DNA of 64,000 nt, from the NCBI GenBank assembly GCA_030278955.1, contig JAOANR010000009.1, positions 36,401,974 through 36,465,973 of the forward strand. Direction: 5' to 3'. Of this stretch, positions 33,522 through 44,778 are shown one piece after another. A program made the translations under genes and the position numbers. Below the pieces are notes generated by a model. That model worked only from the letters and a program-made list of their open reading frames with translations, was not told the DNA's origin and ran no database searches. Positions within the stretch are counted from its first letter, which is position 1. Each line of letters starts with the position of its first letter. Source of the stretch: Hygrophila difformis. Lineage: Eukaryota > Streptophyta > Magnoliopsida > Lamiales > Acanthaceae.

Positions 33522-36369
33522 CTGTGAGTGTGTGATCCAATGAGTGAGATTTAATCAAAGAAATGTAATATTTAGTTCCCCTAGAGCAATAAAAAAAATA
33601 CAGATAAACATAGTAAGACCACATATTCCAATTTTAGTGGTTAATTTAAGCTATAGTTAGTAGACAAACAGCAATAAACAAAACTGGATTAGAGTACAGA
33701 GGTAAAACTTGGAGTTACCAAGCTTAAAGTCGAAAACACACATTCCAATTTTAGTGGTTAATTTAAGTTATATACTTATAGTTAGACCGTCAGCTAGAAT
33801 CAAAGATAAACACATGTGATTCTCTATAATCAATCAAATAACACAATAAAACTTTAGTATGGATAGGATAAGTTTCACATCAATTAGCATCTCAATCAAA
33901 AAGTGTTGGTGAGGATTGAGGACAGATGTTCTGTCCAACTACAGGGAGCAGCACCTGTGCAAAGGAAAACAAACAATTACTCCAAGGCACATAAAGGAGT
34001 AGTAGCAAAATTAATAGAACCGACATAAAAAAGGAAGCCACATAAAAACCAACGATCAATGGAACCTATTACCCAAGTTAATTTCAACACCAAAAATGCA
34101 AATATCAATCCCACAGAGAATCCGAACCGCAAAATCACAACAAACGGCATCAGAGAGAAGGAGGAAGCATACATTCACAAAAAGACCACTGTATGATGAT
34201 TGACCCTAAACCCAAACCCAATCAGAAAAATCTGGAATCAATCGTACCTAATTGCACCGAAGCATACATTTAGCATGTGAAATGACATATAAGGACATGT
34301 GAAATTACATATTTAAGGTTGCCTCGTAACTCTCCAACATTTATGAAGTACAAATATAACATTTGCAAACAATAGTAATATTGTCATTCAATTATTCACT
34401 ACTAACTCTGATTATTTCAAACAAAAAAACATATTTTTTTGAAAGAAAAAGCCCAAGTTGCCAGCCACCAGAATAATTATCAGACCAGTAACATCATTGC
34501 CATATAAGTATATAGGTTGCAACCAGACCAACTATAATGAAAATACAAACCTAATATCAAGTTGGCAATGTCTCGGCTGGAATTTCATCACAGGCGTAAT
34601 GGGAATCATCAACAACAGATGGTATAGAATTCAGCCATCAACACTATACGATCCATTACACCATTTGTACATCCAAACAATTATATCACAGACATTAAGA
34701 AAGCAGAGTTCTAAAATGATCAAGAAGAACTTCAAGAACTCAACAGGAAAAAAATCCTATCTCAATGATCATCTCAAAGTGAAACAACTATACAATACAC
34801 ATATGCTGATGAACAGGAAAATTAAAATTAAAAGATGCCCATCCACCAAACATATCTTGAAACTCAAACGATCATCAAAACCATCATCATTAAGAAGCAT
34901 CCGCAACACCTTTGAAGATGAGAAAATTGAGAGTCTCCAGGGTGAAGTATATGAAGCTCCCTTTAATGTGAGTGAAGAAACACCGAAAGTTGGATCCCAC
35001 CACAAACTGCCATCATTCCCATACCTCTTGTTAAATTCCTACATTCGCAAAACACAAACAATTTTTTTTCAAAAAAAACACCCTAATTCTTAACATTAGC
35101 TCCACCAAATTAAAGGGTCATTAAAAACATCAAAATCTTGAAAATCTAATGGGGTTTTAAAAAATTCAATTTGATTAGGTCTGACGTTGATATGGCCAGC
35201 CATGGATCTGTAGTCCATAGTCCAGGACATCATACAGATCCCGGCCTTGAGAAGCACAGGCCACTTTCATTGCAATCCAAGAAAAATTGTCTTCGGACTC
35301 AATGTTTCCAACCACGGGGTTTCAAAAAATGAGCAATTAGCTAATTACCTGGAGACAGTCATACGTGCACTATGAACACCAAAACAACGAAGGATGAGAA
35401 ACACATATGCAATTAAAAATATCATCAGAGGGATTGCCATTGTCATGTAAGCAAACATTAACCTATAGCATGGAAAGTTCAATAGGTTATTGAAACAATT
35501 TTTAAGCAAACTGATGAACTTTTCCAAATCTCATTCTCAATAGAAAAGAGTCTCTCCAGTGCTTTTCTGATGCAATTTCCACAGGCGAAAACAGACTTAA
35601 CAGAAAAACAAAGTATATAAACAAGCTGTAAAGATAAACATTTAAACTCATTCAGAATTCAAACCAACACATATATTATTCAATCATAAAGGATTCATAG
35701 CAGCTGTTGCATTTTCAGTTCCATAACTGACCCGCCTTGCCTTCATTCTCAAACTGATCAATTGAAATTTGTTTGACCAGTCCACCACCAACACCACAGG
35801 TAAAAATAGAAAGACTGAACCACGAGAGTAATATGCAATGCCTTGAAGCACCCTACCAATTCTGCAAAACTCTCATGTTCTGCATTCCTCCAACTTCACC
35901 AAACTTATTGAAATCTAGGGAATTGACATGCCTCTCCAGTTCAATCAATTTATTAAGATGCCTATCCCAATATCTGTTATTCTTTGCTTGCTTTAAAACC
36001 CCTTCCATATATATTTTCCTAATACAAACTAAACGGCAACGATAATTAACCATAAAATATATTTTGCAAGCTTAATGAGTGAAAAAAAGAGCTAATATTA
36101 ACAATAAAGATCAAGATTATCATAACCACTAAGATTTTATTTCAAGATGATGTTCCATATGATATCAAGTAGATATGTAATTTAAAATAGATAAGTAGTT
36201 GCATAAGTTGATGCCCGCGACGAGAAAGATTTCCAATCTGCTTGCCAAGTATTATTCCAACGCAATTCCAAAATCCACCTTTCTAGAATTTTAAAAGCAT
36301 CTATAAACTATCAGACACCCAACTATCAAAAATCTAAAATTGACATTCAAATAATTAATGAATGATAAC

Positions 36370-36464
36370 CTTATTGAGGTCCTTTCTCCAAAGTGCCACA
36401 GTTTCTGAAACCTTACTTGAAAGGTAAGACAGAGACATCAATGCAGCTTTAAGGTATACGATTT
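36370..36464 (-). pseudogene. Unassigned exon-like fragment (left copy)
   Basis: Between consensus acceptor and donor; encodes IVYLKAALMSLSYLSSKVSE followed by TVALWRKDLNK. Not recognised. Right copy 54811-54905. Confidence 0.4.
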
Positions 36465-36542
36465 CTGAAAAGAACACAATTCTTAATATTAAAAAATTAC
36501 CCACTGATTAACCAACATGAAAGAGAATTAAAAAAATACTAC

Positions 36543-37342
36543 CGGGAGAATAAGGCTCCACAGCTACATCTACACCCCTTCCTCCTGTAATCTCCTGTTC
36601 AAGCATTGAAATTAAGGGATTAGAGGTGCAAGTCCAACCCACAGTGAGATTTACTAAGCAAATTTCTCTGAGAATCAGAAATAAATTAAATCTAGTAAAC
36701 TAATTGAAGAGAAATCAAAACTTTAATGAACAATGGGCATGCATCTTTCAAGGATGAGGCCAAAGTTCACCAGGAAAATGTGTCCCGTCAAAAAATAAAT
36801 GTATTAGTCACTGAGAGCTAAGAAACATAGCATATGGCTATCAAAAGTGAATAACATAAGTCTAAATTATTTGAGATATAGCATGGCAGGTTAAATGGGA
36901 AATATTTACCAATCAATCAGAAGTTTCTATTAGAGAGTTAAAGATAAAAGCACCTGAATCTGAAGCTTGATTCTATGTTTGAAGGAGCAACTACAATTAA
37001 TGTTTGAAACTAATATGGAACAAATCCTGATTATAGCCACTAAAGGGAGAGAAGGAATGACGGTTGCAATTAAACATCCGGTGTAGTTGTCAAATTTTTG
37101 ATATTTGAAACATGGAAGTATAAAATGTTTTCAACTATAATTACTCCAATCTAAAATCATCAGTGATAGGTTAAAAGATGGTTAATAGTATCTACAAGCT
37201 ACCACCGTACTTTGATCTTTGCAACAGCATCCTCTTTCCGTGAGTTCACGGCATGAGTTGCCCCAAATATCTTGGCTTTCTCAAGTTTCTCGTCTTGAAC
37301 ATCCACGACAATAATCTCAGAAGCACCAAATGCCTTTGCTAT
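36543..37342 (-). pseudogene. Zinc alcohol dehydrogenase-like exon fragments (left copy)
   Basis: Two exons. 37211-37342 encodes IAKAFGASEIIVVDVQDEKL followed by FGATHAVN, the Rossmann NAD-binding part of a medium-chain dehydrogenase. 36543-36594 encodes EITGGRGVDVAVE, the next segment, but switches to PYSP where the family continues differently, so the exon looks joined to foreign sequence. The zinc-binding N-terminus is absent. Confidence 0.7.
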
Positions 37343-38598
37343 CTGCAGACAACTGTATGATGTTTTATAATTAAAGTCATGCAAACAAATTGTGCGACAA
37401 TATAAATGAAGAATGTAAATATCTGCAATACTAATCGTCATTAATTGGTTATTTGGTTTAACACATTTGAATGGTAAAAATCATGTAGTAGTAAGAAAAC
37501 CAACCAACGACGGTAAAATCAAATCCGGGGGAGGACCAGAATCAGAAATGGAGGAAAGGGGTTGGTAGAGGAATGGAAACCAGCGGCCGGTGGCTACGGA
37601 ATCGATCGAGCAGCAATAGCAACGGCGGCTCGCTGAGCCGGAGATAGGAGGGGCACCTGACGGAGATTGCGGCGGAAGAGGGCGGGAACTCGGGCGACCC
37701 CTCAGCAGCATCGAGGGCGGCAACCGTGTGCGGCGGTGGCTAGGGCTTGCGGAGGCCGGAGTTCCGTGATGGTGGTTGGAGCTCGTCGGGAGAGAGAGAC
37801 GCCAGCGGGATGGGTCGGCCAGAGGGAGAGAAGCCGCCGAGGGCTGGCGGCTCGCGCAGGAGGGCGCCGACAACGATGGGAGGGCCCACGCAGGGCAAAG
37901 GCCGGAGTAGGCGCGAGTTCACTGGGCTGAGTCCGGCGACTCCAGATTCGCGAGGGGGGCAACCAGCACAGGGGCGAGCGGCGCCGGAAGAGGTAAGGCA
38001 ATGTCGGAGGGATAGGGCAAATCTTCGATTGGGGAAGCAGAGAAGAAACGAAGCACCTTGCGAGGCTTGGGATTTCTGCGAGTGTTGAATGTGGAAGGTT
38101 TGGGAATTTGGGAACAAGGGCTTGAATTGGAAAAGAAGCGTGGCTTCCCGTCACATTTTCATCAAACGGCTACAATTTTAATTGAACTTTTGATCCAACG
38201 GTCAGGACCAAAATCCAGCCTGTGGGAATTTGCCCGTACTGCTCTTATAATATAGTAGATATATATATATATATATACTAGGTAGTGGAGCTGTGCGATG
38301 CACAGCGTATTTAGTGTCTACAACAACCCATGGAGCAAGGAAAAATTATTGAAGTAATTGTAAGTGAGGATATGTAGTTTCTTTATATGACATTTATGAT
38401 GCTGAAAAAAGTGTTGTTATATGTAAGTGAGGAGAATTACAATTATCTCTTTAACCATCCCCACAACAATGGAGAAAATGCAAAAATTTCTGATGGAAGT
38501 TAGAACCTAGTTAATGCAATGACAGTACAATATCAGAACTCAAAGATGTCGAAAATGTACATACTGGTTTGTGATAATTGTGGATATAGAAAACTTAC

Positions 38599-39324
38599 CT
38601 TCTGAAAGTGCCCGACTTGATTAGTGCAATTGACAAGGTGAGCAGTCTTTCCGAAGCAGCTGTGAACCCCGGTGGCAATGACAATAGCCTCGATCTCTCC
38701 CTGGTTACACGCGGAACCAGAGTAGACACCGTCCCCTGGCCCCTTCGTCACTGGAAGAGACTCGGCTGTCAAAGTAGACTGAACACGACAATACAACTTG
38801 AACTCAATTTACTACTCATCTTAGCTTCAACACAAGATGGCGAACGACACTGACCTGATCAATTTTCTGCAGGATTGGCATCCAGTAAACGAGCATCAAC
38901 AGGAATAATATCTCCTAGCTTGATGCTAATGATGTCCCCTGGCACCAAAATAGAATCCTCTTCTTCACTCCACTTCCCATCTCTAAGAACCTTCACACAA
39001 TCAAATCATGGATCAATGATAAAATAGGCTAAAAGATATGCATGTCTGAATTAAATGAGATAAGATTGCAGCAAACTTTTGCTTTGGGAGCAAGCCGGGC
39101 CATGAGGGCACTGCTGCATTACGAGCATTGTTCTCCTCAATAAAACTAATTGTCAAGTTTATTACAAGCAATGTGATGATTCCCACGAAATCCTGCCAAT
39201 CTGGAGGCTTTCCCTGCAGAATTTGAATCCAGGCTTAGGAGTCAAGAAAAAGGATTTGCTTAGCAAATTCAACCACATAACTCATGTTCTTACCCCGCCA
39301 GCAGCAAGAGCAAGTGCCATAACC
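38599..39324 (-). pseudogene. Plasma-membrane H+-ATPase fragment (left copy)
   Basis: Four exon pieces at 39294-39324, 39076-39214, 38855-38991 and 38599-38778, matching 51955-52681 on the other arm. They cover the end of transmembrane segment 2 and the actuator domain. The TGES dephosphorylation motif reads TAES and small indels break the frame, so no pump could be made. Confidence 0.8.
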
Positions 39325-39501
39325 TTTCTGGAGAAGTTCATCCAGGCAGATGACAATGATACCAGCAAAGATGAGTTGCAGAGTAATAAGGATTGCATTT
39401 CCAACTCCAAGTTGGGTAACGCTGGCATACATTCCAGAGAGAACATATGCAACAGCCTCACCAATTGCTATCAAGATCCCAGCAACTTTTGAGCACCATT
39501 T
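39317..39501 (-). pseudogene. Sec61 alpha exon fragment (left copy)
   Basis: Encodes ILIAIGEAVAYVLSGMYASV, then FAGIIVICLDELLQKG of the ER translocon channel. A one-base loss near its start shifts the frame. It joins the H+-ATPase exon at an 8-base shared stretch (39317-39324). The N-terminal exon is not in this contig. Confidence 0.8.
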
Positions 39502-39840
39502 CTGCAGATAGAGGAAATTCATATTTTTTAAAACAGTAAAAAAAAAATCAAAATACATGTGATACGTAGGAAACTAACAAGAATATTAAAATTCAACTGG
39601 ACAACATAATAAGTAAGAACACACACAGGAATTCTCACAAAAGTATATTCCAATAGTTTCTATACTTTTCCTAACTTCAGGTACATTCTTCATAAAATAC
39701 ATCTATAGTTTCCAGCTAAATTTCCCTACATCAACTCCTGTATGATTCCCACATAACCAATATTGAAGAGTCATACATTCACCAACCACATTACACAATC
39801 TACTCAAATTTTAACACAAATTATCATATATACTTACAGA

Positions 39841-40340
39841 NNNNNNNNNNNNNNNNNNNNNNNNNNNNNNNNNNNNNNNNNNNNNNNNNNNNNNNNNNNN
39901 NNNNNNNNNNNNNNNNNNNNNNNNNNNNNNNNNNNNNNNNNNNNNNNNNNNNNNNNNNNNNNNNNNNNNNNNNNNNNNNNNNNNNNNNNNNNNNNNNNNN
40001 NNNNNNNNNNNNNNNNNNNNNNNNNNNNNNNNNNNNNNNNNNNNNNNNNNNNNNNNNNNNNNNNNNNNNNNNNNNNNNNNNNNNNNNNNNNNNNNNNNNN
40101 NNNNNNNNNNNNNNNNNNNNNNNNNNNNNNNNNNNNNNNNNNNNNNNNNNNNNNNNNNNNNNNNNNNNNNNNNNNNNNNNNNNNNNNNNNNNNNNNNNNN
40201 NNNNNNNNNNNNNNNNNNNNNNNNNNNNNNNNNNNNNNNNNNNNNNNNNNNNNNNNNNNNNNNNNNNNNNNNNNNNNNNNNNNNNNNNNNNNNNNNNNNN
40301 NNNNNNNNNNNNNNNNNNNNNNNNNNNNNNNNNNNNNNNN
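39841..40340. other. Assembly gap (500 N)
   Basis: Exactly 500 unknown bases, a typical fixed-size scaffold gap. ORFs spanning it are meaningless. The left inverted-repeat arm terminates here. Confidence 0.99.
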
Positions 40341-40580
40341 ATTACCCAACAATACCTACGCCGTTGCTTGACTAAACCGCTTGGATAAATTAGCGTGATA
40401 AGGTACACGGGATTAGAGTTTATATGTGGAGTATATATAGTTGCTCTTAAGGGGAAAATTTTTATTGAATGAAGATTAATCTTTTAATAGGTATCAATTT
40501 ATCAGGGTTTTCTTGTAAAGGTTGTTGGAATTTATTTATTTATTCTTATATGTACATATTCACGTATATGTATATATTTT

Positions 40581-40611
<31 letters not shown>

Positions 40612-40885
40612 TTATTATTATTATTATTTTTTTTTTCTTCTTCTTTTTTTTCAGTAATCTGTTCGGTTTTTTTTTTTTTTTTTTTGTTCAGGGTTGTAGG
40701 TTCCCCTATTTGATTATGGTAGTTAAAGAACTAAATAAAATGCATGGAATAGATTTAAATAGGCTTGTGTTTTTTTATTACTCAAGAATTAAATTTGGTT
40801 TACAAGCATTCGAAATAGAAATAGGTGTGCTGCTAATGGTACGGAAAGGAAAATATACTAATAATGCGTAGCTGGATCACTAGAT
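40341..40885. other. Non-coding, microsatellite-rich leader of element C
   Basis: Contains (TTA)n at ~40578-40628 and poly-T tracts to 40685. No ORF supported. Confidence 0.6.
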
Positions 40886-41272
40886 CTAAAACGGGTGGGC
40901 AGGCTCGGCCTTGATGGGATCATCCTCATCGCTGGATATGTCAATGGGAACGGGTGTCCCCACCGGGCTCGGGCTCGGAGGGAAGATGTCAGCCTCTAGG
41001 CCCAGCAGCTCAGCTGCTAAGTGTCCTATTTGCATCATCAGTTCGTTATCCTTGTTTTGGAGTGCAACCACTAGTGTTTGGAGTTCGGCGACTTGGGCCT
41101 TGAGTTGGGTTATTTCATGATGGTCAGCTTCCCTAAGATTTCTCAGATAGTCCACGTTACTCTCTAGATGCCCCACTCGAGCTTTGAAGTGATTGACATG
41201 CTGTTGGGACTCGAGATATGCGTTGGTCAGTTTCATCATCAGGTTGGTCATGTTTGCGTTCGGTTCAGCCAT
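40886..41272 (-). CDS. Small coiled-coil leader ORF of element C (128 aa)
   Basis: MAEPNANMTNLMMKL start; heptad-like helix ~10-90 (LESNVDYLRNL, ITQLKAQVAELQTLVVALQ); Pro/Ser then acidic tail (DISSDEDD). Positioned between primer site and (missing) gag, like 5112-5570 in element A. Short, Leu-spaced coiled coil plus acidic tail in both, though residue identity is low. Function unknown. Confidence 0.65.
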   Translation of the reverse strand: MAEPNANMTNLMMKLTNAYLESQQHVNHFKARVGHLESNVDYLRNLREADHHEITQLKAQVAELQTLVVALQNKDNELMMQIGHLAAELLGLEADIFPPSPSPVGTPVPIDISSDEDDPIKAEPAHPF

Positions 41273-41601
41273 CTAATGTCAACAAGGGAGGTTAGAGTTA
41301 GACATTTTTCAGGCAAAGTTAAGATATGCACAAATTTAAATCTATATGCAACATGCAAGTGCAAGTCCCTTCCCCATAAAAATTTAGTTTAAAATAATTG
41401 CTAAGGGTTGGGCCTCTATAGTGGGCCAAAATTTAATATTTCTTTGGCTAAGATTTTGGGCTATGTAAAAAAAAAGGATTATAGACTTTTGGTTTAAAAA
41501 TAATACTAGCAGTCAAAATAAATAGTTTTAAAAGAAATCGCACTTGGGTTTAAAAATAATGGTTTAAAATAATAGTAGTAGCTTTAAAAAAAATTTTCCG
41601 G

Positions 41602-41613
41602 GCTCTGATACCA
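41602..41613 (-). other. Primer binding site of element C (tRNA-Met)
   Basis: TGGTATCAGAGC on the minus strand, three bases inside the LTR edge. Confidence 0.9.
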
Positions 41614-41992
41614 ACTTGTAACACCCCGGATTTGATAACCCAGGCCGGGATGTCACCGCCGCATTTCCCTAGCAAGACACGGCTTCCCGAGCTCGCTAAG
41701 GAAATGCAAGGCTTGTGGGTATGAAAAAGATTTAAAACATTTCAAGATTTAGTCCGGAAATTTATAATACTTAGTACGATAGTAGAAATTATCATACGCG
41801 GAAAATAAATAAAGTAAGTGCAGCGGAAAGTAAAATCACGGCCGACATGGCCAAATCCTCGGGTTTAACAGACCCGGTAAAAACAGTGCGATGCAGAAAT
41901 TTAAAATGTCCGTTATGATTTCCCCCAAGTGCATATGCAATGCGTCACTCGACGTACTCTGTAAAAAAAAAAAGGAAAATGACAACGGTTGT

Positions 41993-42010
41993 CAGTATAA
42001 AAATATACTG
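41993..42010 (-). other. Acceptor-proximal hairpin, element C LTR
   Basis: Stem CAGTATA/TATACTG, 4-nt loop, ~33 nt before the acceptor. The stem is longer than, and differs by paired changes from, the other families. Confidence 0.65.
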
Positions 42011-42287
42011 AGTACGTTAATCCCTAACTACAAATAAAAGGGGTTACAAGTGTTTAAACTAAAGATTTCGCTTACCGTACGAGAATTTAGAAATACATGA
42101 TTTATTAGCGGCGGAAAAACATGATTAAAGGACTTAATTTTAAAAGCGTAATTTAAAGCATAATTTAAGATGCATAAATTTTAAATACATAATTAAAGAC
42201 ATGATAAATACGATTTAAGCATAATGAAACACTCACACAAGTCTTTTACTTTTCATCCCGTAGACTAAGAAGAGGACACCATACCGG

Positions 42288-42504
42288 GAGATCACTAACG
42301 AGGCAATCTCAACATAGGACCACTAACGAGGCAGTCCAAACAATGGGAGACCACTAACGAGGCAGTCTCAAAGATAGTAGGACCACTAACGAGGCGATCC
42401 AAAAAGATAGTAGGACCACTAACGAGGCGATCCACAAATACAGCGCGCGAGATCACTAACGAGGCAATCTCAGATAGTAAGGAGACCACTAACGAGGCAG
42501 TCTC
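42288..42504 (-). repeat. Seven-unit fixed-loop hairpin array, element C LTR
   Basis: Units at 42288-42310, 42317-42337, 42347-42369, 42380-42400, 42413-42433, 42449-42471 and 42482-42504 share the plus-strand core CACTAACGAGGC. On the sense (minus) strand the loop is CTCGTTAGT closed by C-G after a TG bulge. Outer stems vary in a paired way: GAGAT/ATCTC (units 1, 6), GGAC/GTCC (unit 2), GAGAC/GTCTC (units 3, 7), GGA-C/G-TCC with bulges (units 4, 5). Confidence 0.8.
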
Positions 42505-44369
42505 AAAGATAATGATAGTATGAAGATCGGCTCAGCCTAGTGAACGGGATTTTTCGAAAGTTCGTATTTCAAAGTCATCAAATGGTCGATATCGCGTTTT
42601 CATAGTTCGAGTTTTCTCAAGTTCGAAAAATCCTATTCGAGGCAGTTTACGCCTTTCTTAATTAAAAATTCGTCTTTTCTCCAAAAATTCTGAAATTTTT
42701 ACAGTAATTCAAAAACACACACACGAACAACTTTCATGTTTTAAGTTTTTGGAAATAAGGTTCCGAAGTGAGTTGAAATTCGAATTTATTGCAAAGAATA
42801 ATTTATGTCTTAAAAACTGTTTTCGTCACAGGTTCGTGCAACGCCGATTAAAAATTCATTTCAAAACCAATCGATGTGAAATTTTTATAGTAACTACACA
42901 ACACGTTAAGGAACAACTTTTATATTTTAAGAATTTGGAAATAATGAATTCTTGGTACTCAAAAATTGAGTGCAACTCACTGCATACTCATGGCCCTTAA
43001 AACGATTTCAAAACAGTTTTAAAAACTCGGCCGTTTGACATATCAAATGAAAACCAAAATCCATGAAATTTTATATGCATAATCTAGACACAATTATCTA
43101 CAACTTTTGTTTAGGGATGCAAAGTTAAATCATTCAAAAAATGGGTGAAAAACATGCATCAAGTTGAATGAAGGAATCTGTCACAGTTTAAAACGTTCGG
43201 TTCGATACCGAAAGTTCACGGCGGAATTTGGGATAGCAAAACTTAATGTCAATGGCTGAAATTTGGACACAAGATAGATAAAGGTGTTAGGAACAACTTT
43301 TATGTTGAAAAGTTTTCGGTTTGAATTCCCGAAGGTCGGGTTTTTGGCGAGTCTTTAAAATTGGACGAAAATAGGGTTTTTGAAAACCGATTTTTGTTAC
43401 AAGCCCATTTCTCGAGATTTAAACAACAAACAACCACGAAAATTTGTGAGTAAGGTTTTAACTTACTTAGAATGATGATAGGGTCGCTGGATTGGGTTTC
43501 CGGACGTCCTAGGGTCACGACGAACGGCCAACTTCTCCGATCGCTTTTTGTTCGTTTTCCGACGTGAAATCGTAGTAAGGAAATAGTGTTAGAATTCGAG
43601 TTTCGGAGACTCATGGACTGATGGAACGCTATATTAAGACTTACCAAGGTTCTATGAAGCCGTGGCTCAGTCCCGTTCACCTCGTCGTCGCCGGAATGTT
43701 CGCCGGAAAGCTTCGTCGGGAGAGTTTGGCTTGGAGAGGGAGTTTGTAAGTATGGTGGGGATGGGTTTCTGTGGGATTAGGGCTTTTGAGGCTCCCCAGC
43801 CGCCCTTAAGCCTTCCTTAAGGCTGGAATTTGGTTTCCCTCGAAGGGAATTGTAATTTAGGCAAGAAAATCACCCCTGAATGGAAAGATTACACCTTCAG
43901 CCCCTCTGGCGCGGAGGTGGCGCGCACCCACCCCTATGGTCGCGCGGAGCACGCGTGCCAGGCCTGGCGTCGCGACGCCCTTGGCCGCGCGGCGGCGCGC
44001 GGACAGCGCGGGCCGGCCGGACCGGCCGGTTCGGCGATCCGCGTGTTCCGTCGGGTCTTCCCTCGCTTTCCCCTATCGGTTTTCTACGTGTTAGCTCGAT
44101 TCCCTGGGTCGTCTTCGTTTCGGAATCTTCTCCTTAATCTGGTTACGAGTCCGGCTTATCGCTCGCAACATTTCCGTGTCCTACTTAGCCTAGTCTAAAT
44201 TGGTTCCAACACCTCCTATCGTCCTTGTGATCTAATTCGTGATGTATTTTGTGATTTATTTCGTGACTGAACTTAGAAATTAGTTCTAAGCTGCCTACGT
44301 ACCCTGTGAAGGGATCAAGTCATGACGTAGTTCAAAACAATTTGAATTTGTTTTTCCTCGGGTGTTACA

Positions 44370-44778
44370 TGTGATTATGTGATACTCTGCTGCAGTTTAT
44401 CTTTTGGCACTCATTGTTGCTAGTTGAGGCCTGTGAGCCTAGGTTTTACTTTCTGTCGGCCTGTGGCCCTATTTGCTTTACTGCTTTGGGCTGGTAGCCC
44501 TGTTTTGAGATAGTGACATGTTGCCTGATACTGATTTGTGAGACTTGCTGCCTGGATGAATTTGCTGGAGTTATGACCTGGTTTATTTGAGACGCTACTC
44601 ATGTTTATGTGTTTGGTTTATTTTTAGCTTCTGCATTTAATTGGATTAAACAGATAATCACTTTAGCTTTTTCTCAGTCTTATACTAGCTGTTTTAAATT
44701 AGCTGGCCACTAGTTTATGATAGTTAGTACGGCGGTAATGCTTCCGGAAATCAGGTCTGAATTTTCGGGGCGTTACAA
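44370..44778 (+). repeat. Remnant of another LTR (3' end)
   Basis: Ends GGCGGTAATGCTTCC ... GGGGCGTTACA, like the closing segment of the other LTRs, but in plus orientation. No primer site follows, so it is a truncated or solo remnant. Confidence 0.45.

Larger units (their letters stand above)
32069..38259 (-). mobile_element. Helitron-like unit H2, left-arm copy (3' part lost behind element B)
   Basis: On the minus strand it starts TCTACTATATTATAAGAG at 38259, a Helitron-type 5' terminus, and carries exon scraps of several genes in one orientation. Element B is inserted in it (CTATT duplication), so its 3' end should lie below 10196; I could not identify a CTRR end there. No Rep/helicase ORF. 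Confidence 0.65.
27468..39840 (+). repeat. Left arm of a ~12.4 kb inverted repeat
   Basis: Reverse complement of 51440-63810 with few differences. It spans part of TR-GAG LTR 3, the 5' part of element B, and the Helitron mosaic. It ends exactly at the N gap. Differences seen: (TA)n 18 vs 12 nt at 38260-38277, Ser/Phe and Val/Ala changes in the dehydrogenase exon, homopolymer lengths. Confidence 0.95.
38278..39840 (-). mobile_element. Helitron-like unit H1, left-arm copy (3' part, cut by the gap)
   Basis: On the minus strand it ends with hairpin GCTGTGC-ATC-GCACAGC (38290-38306), eight bases and CTAG (38278-38281). It holds Sec61 alpha and H+-ATPase fragments and continues into the N gap. Confidence 0.7.
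41959..43466 (-). other. Putative intron inside the LTR of element C
   Basis: Minus strand: donor TTCTAA/GTAAGTTAAA at 43466, T12 tract and ACAG ending at 41959; 1508 nt. Upstream alternative donor CTTG/GTAAG near 43643. Confidence 0.5.
40341..44369 (-). mobile_element. Element C: 5' part of a third gypsy-type element
   Basis: On the minus strand: LTR (44369 to 41617), primer site, coiled-coil leader ORF, then ~545 bp without gag before the gap. The leader ORF and LTR ending group it with element A, but the LTR sequence is different. Confidence 0.75.
41617..44369 (-). repeat. 5' LTR of element C (2753 bp)
   Basis: On the minus strand TGTAACACCCGAGG ... GGGGTGTTACA. It shares the TTTTGAACTACGTCATG / CCCTTCACAGGGTACG box with the solo and TR-GAG LTRs, and has a GC-rich segment at 43905-44045, a predicted intron and a seven-unit hairpin array. 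Confidence 0.8.

Noticed and set aside
34458..35093. 211-codon plus-strand ORF (and its mirror 56189-56818)
   Set aside because: No domain, antisense to the exon scraps, AT-rich composition; it sits in intron-like DNA of H2.
39763..40408. ORFs of 170-200 codons spanning the gap
   Set aside because: They consist almost wholly of N; no coding evidence.
42288..42504. CRISPR-like appearance of the regular repeats
   Set aside because: Plant LTR context, unit spacing irregular, spacers not unique, no cas genes; better explained as a hairpin array.
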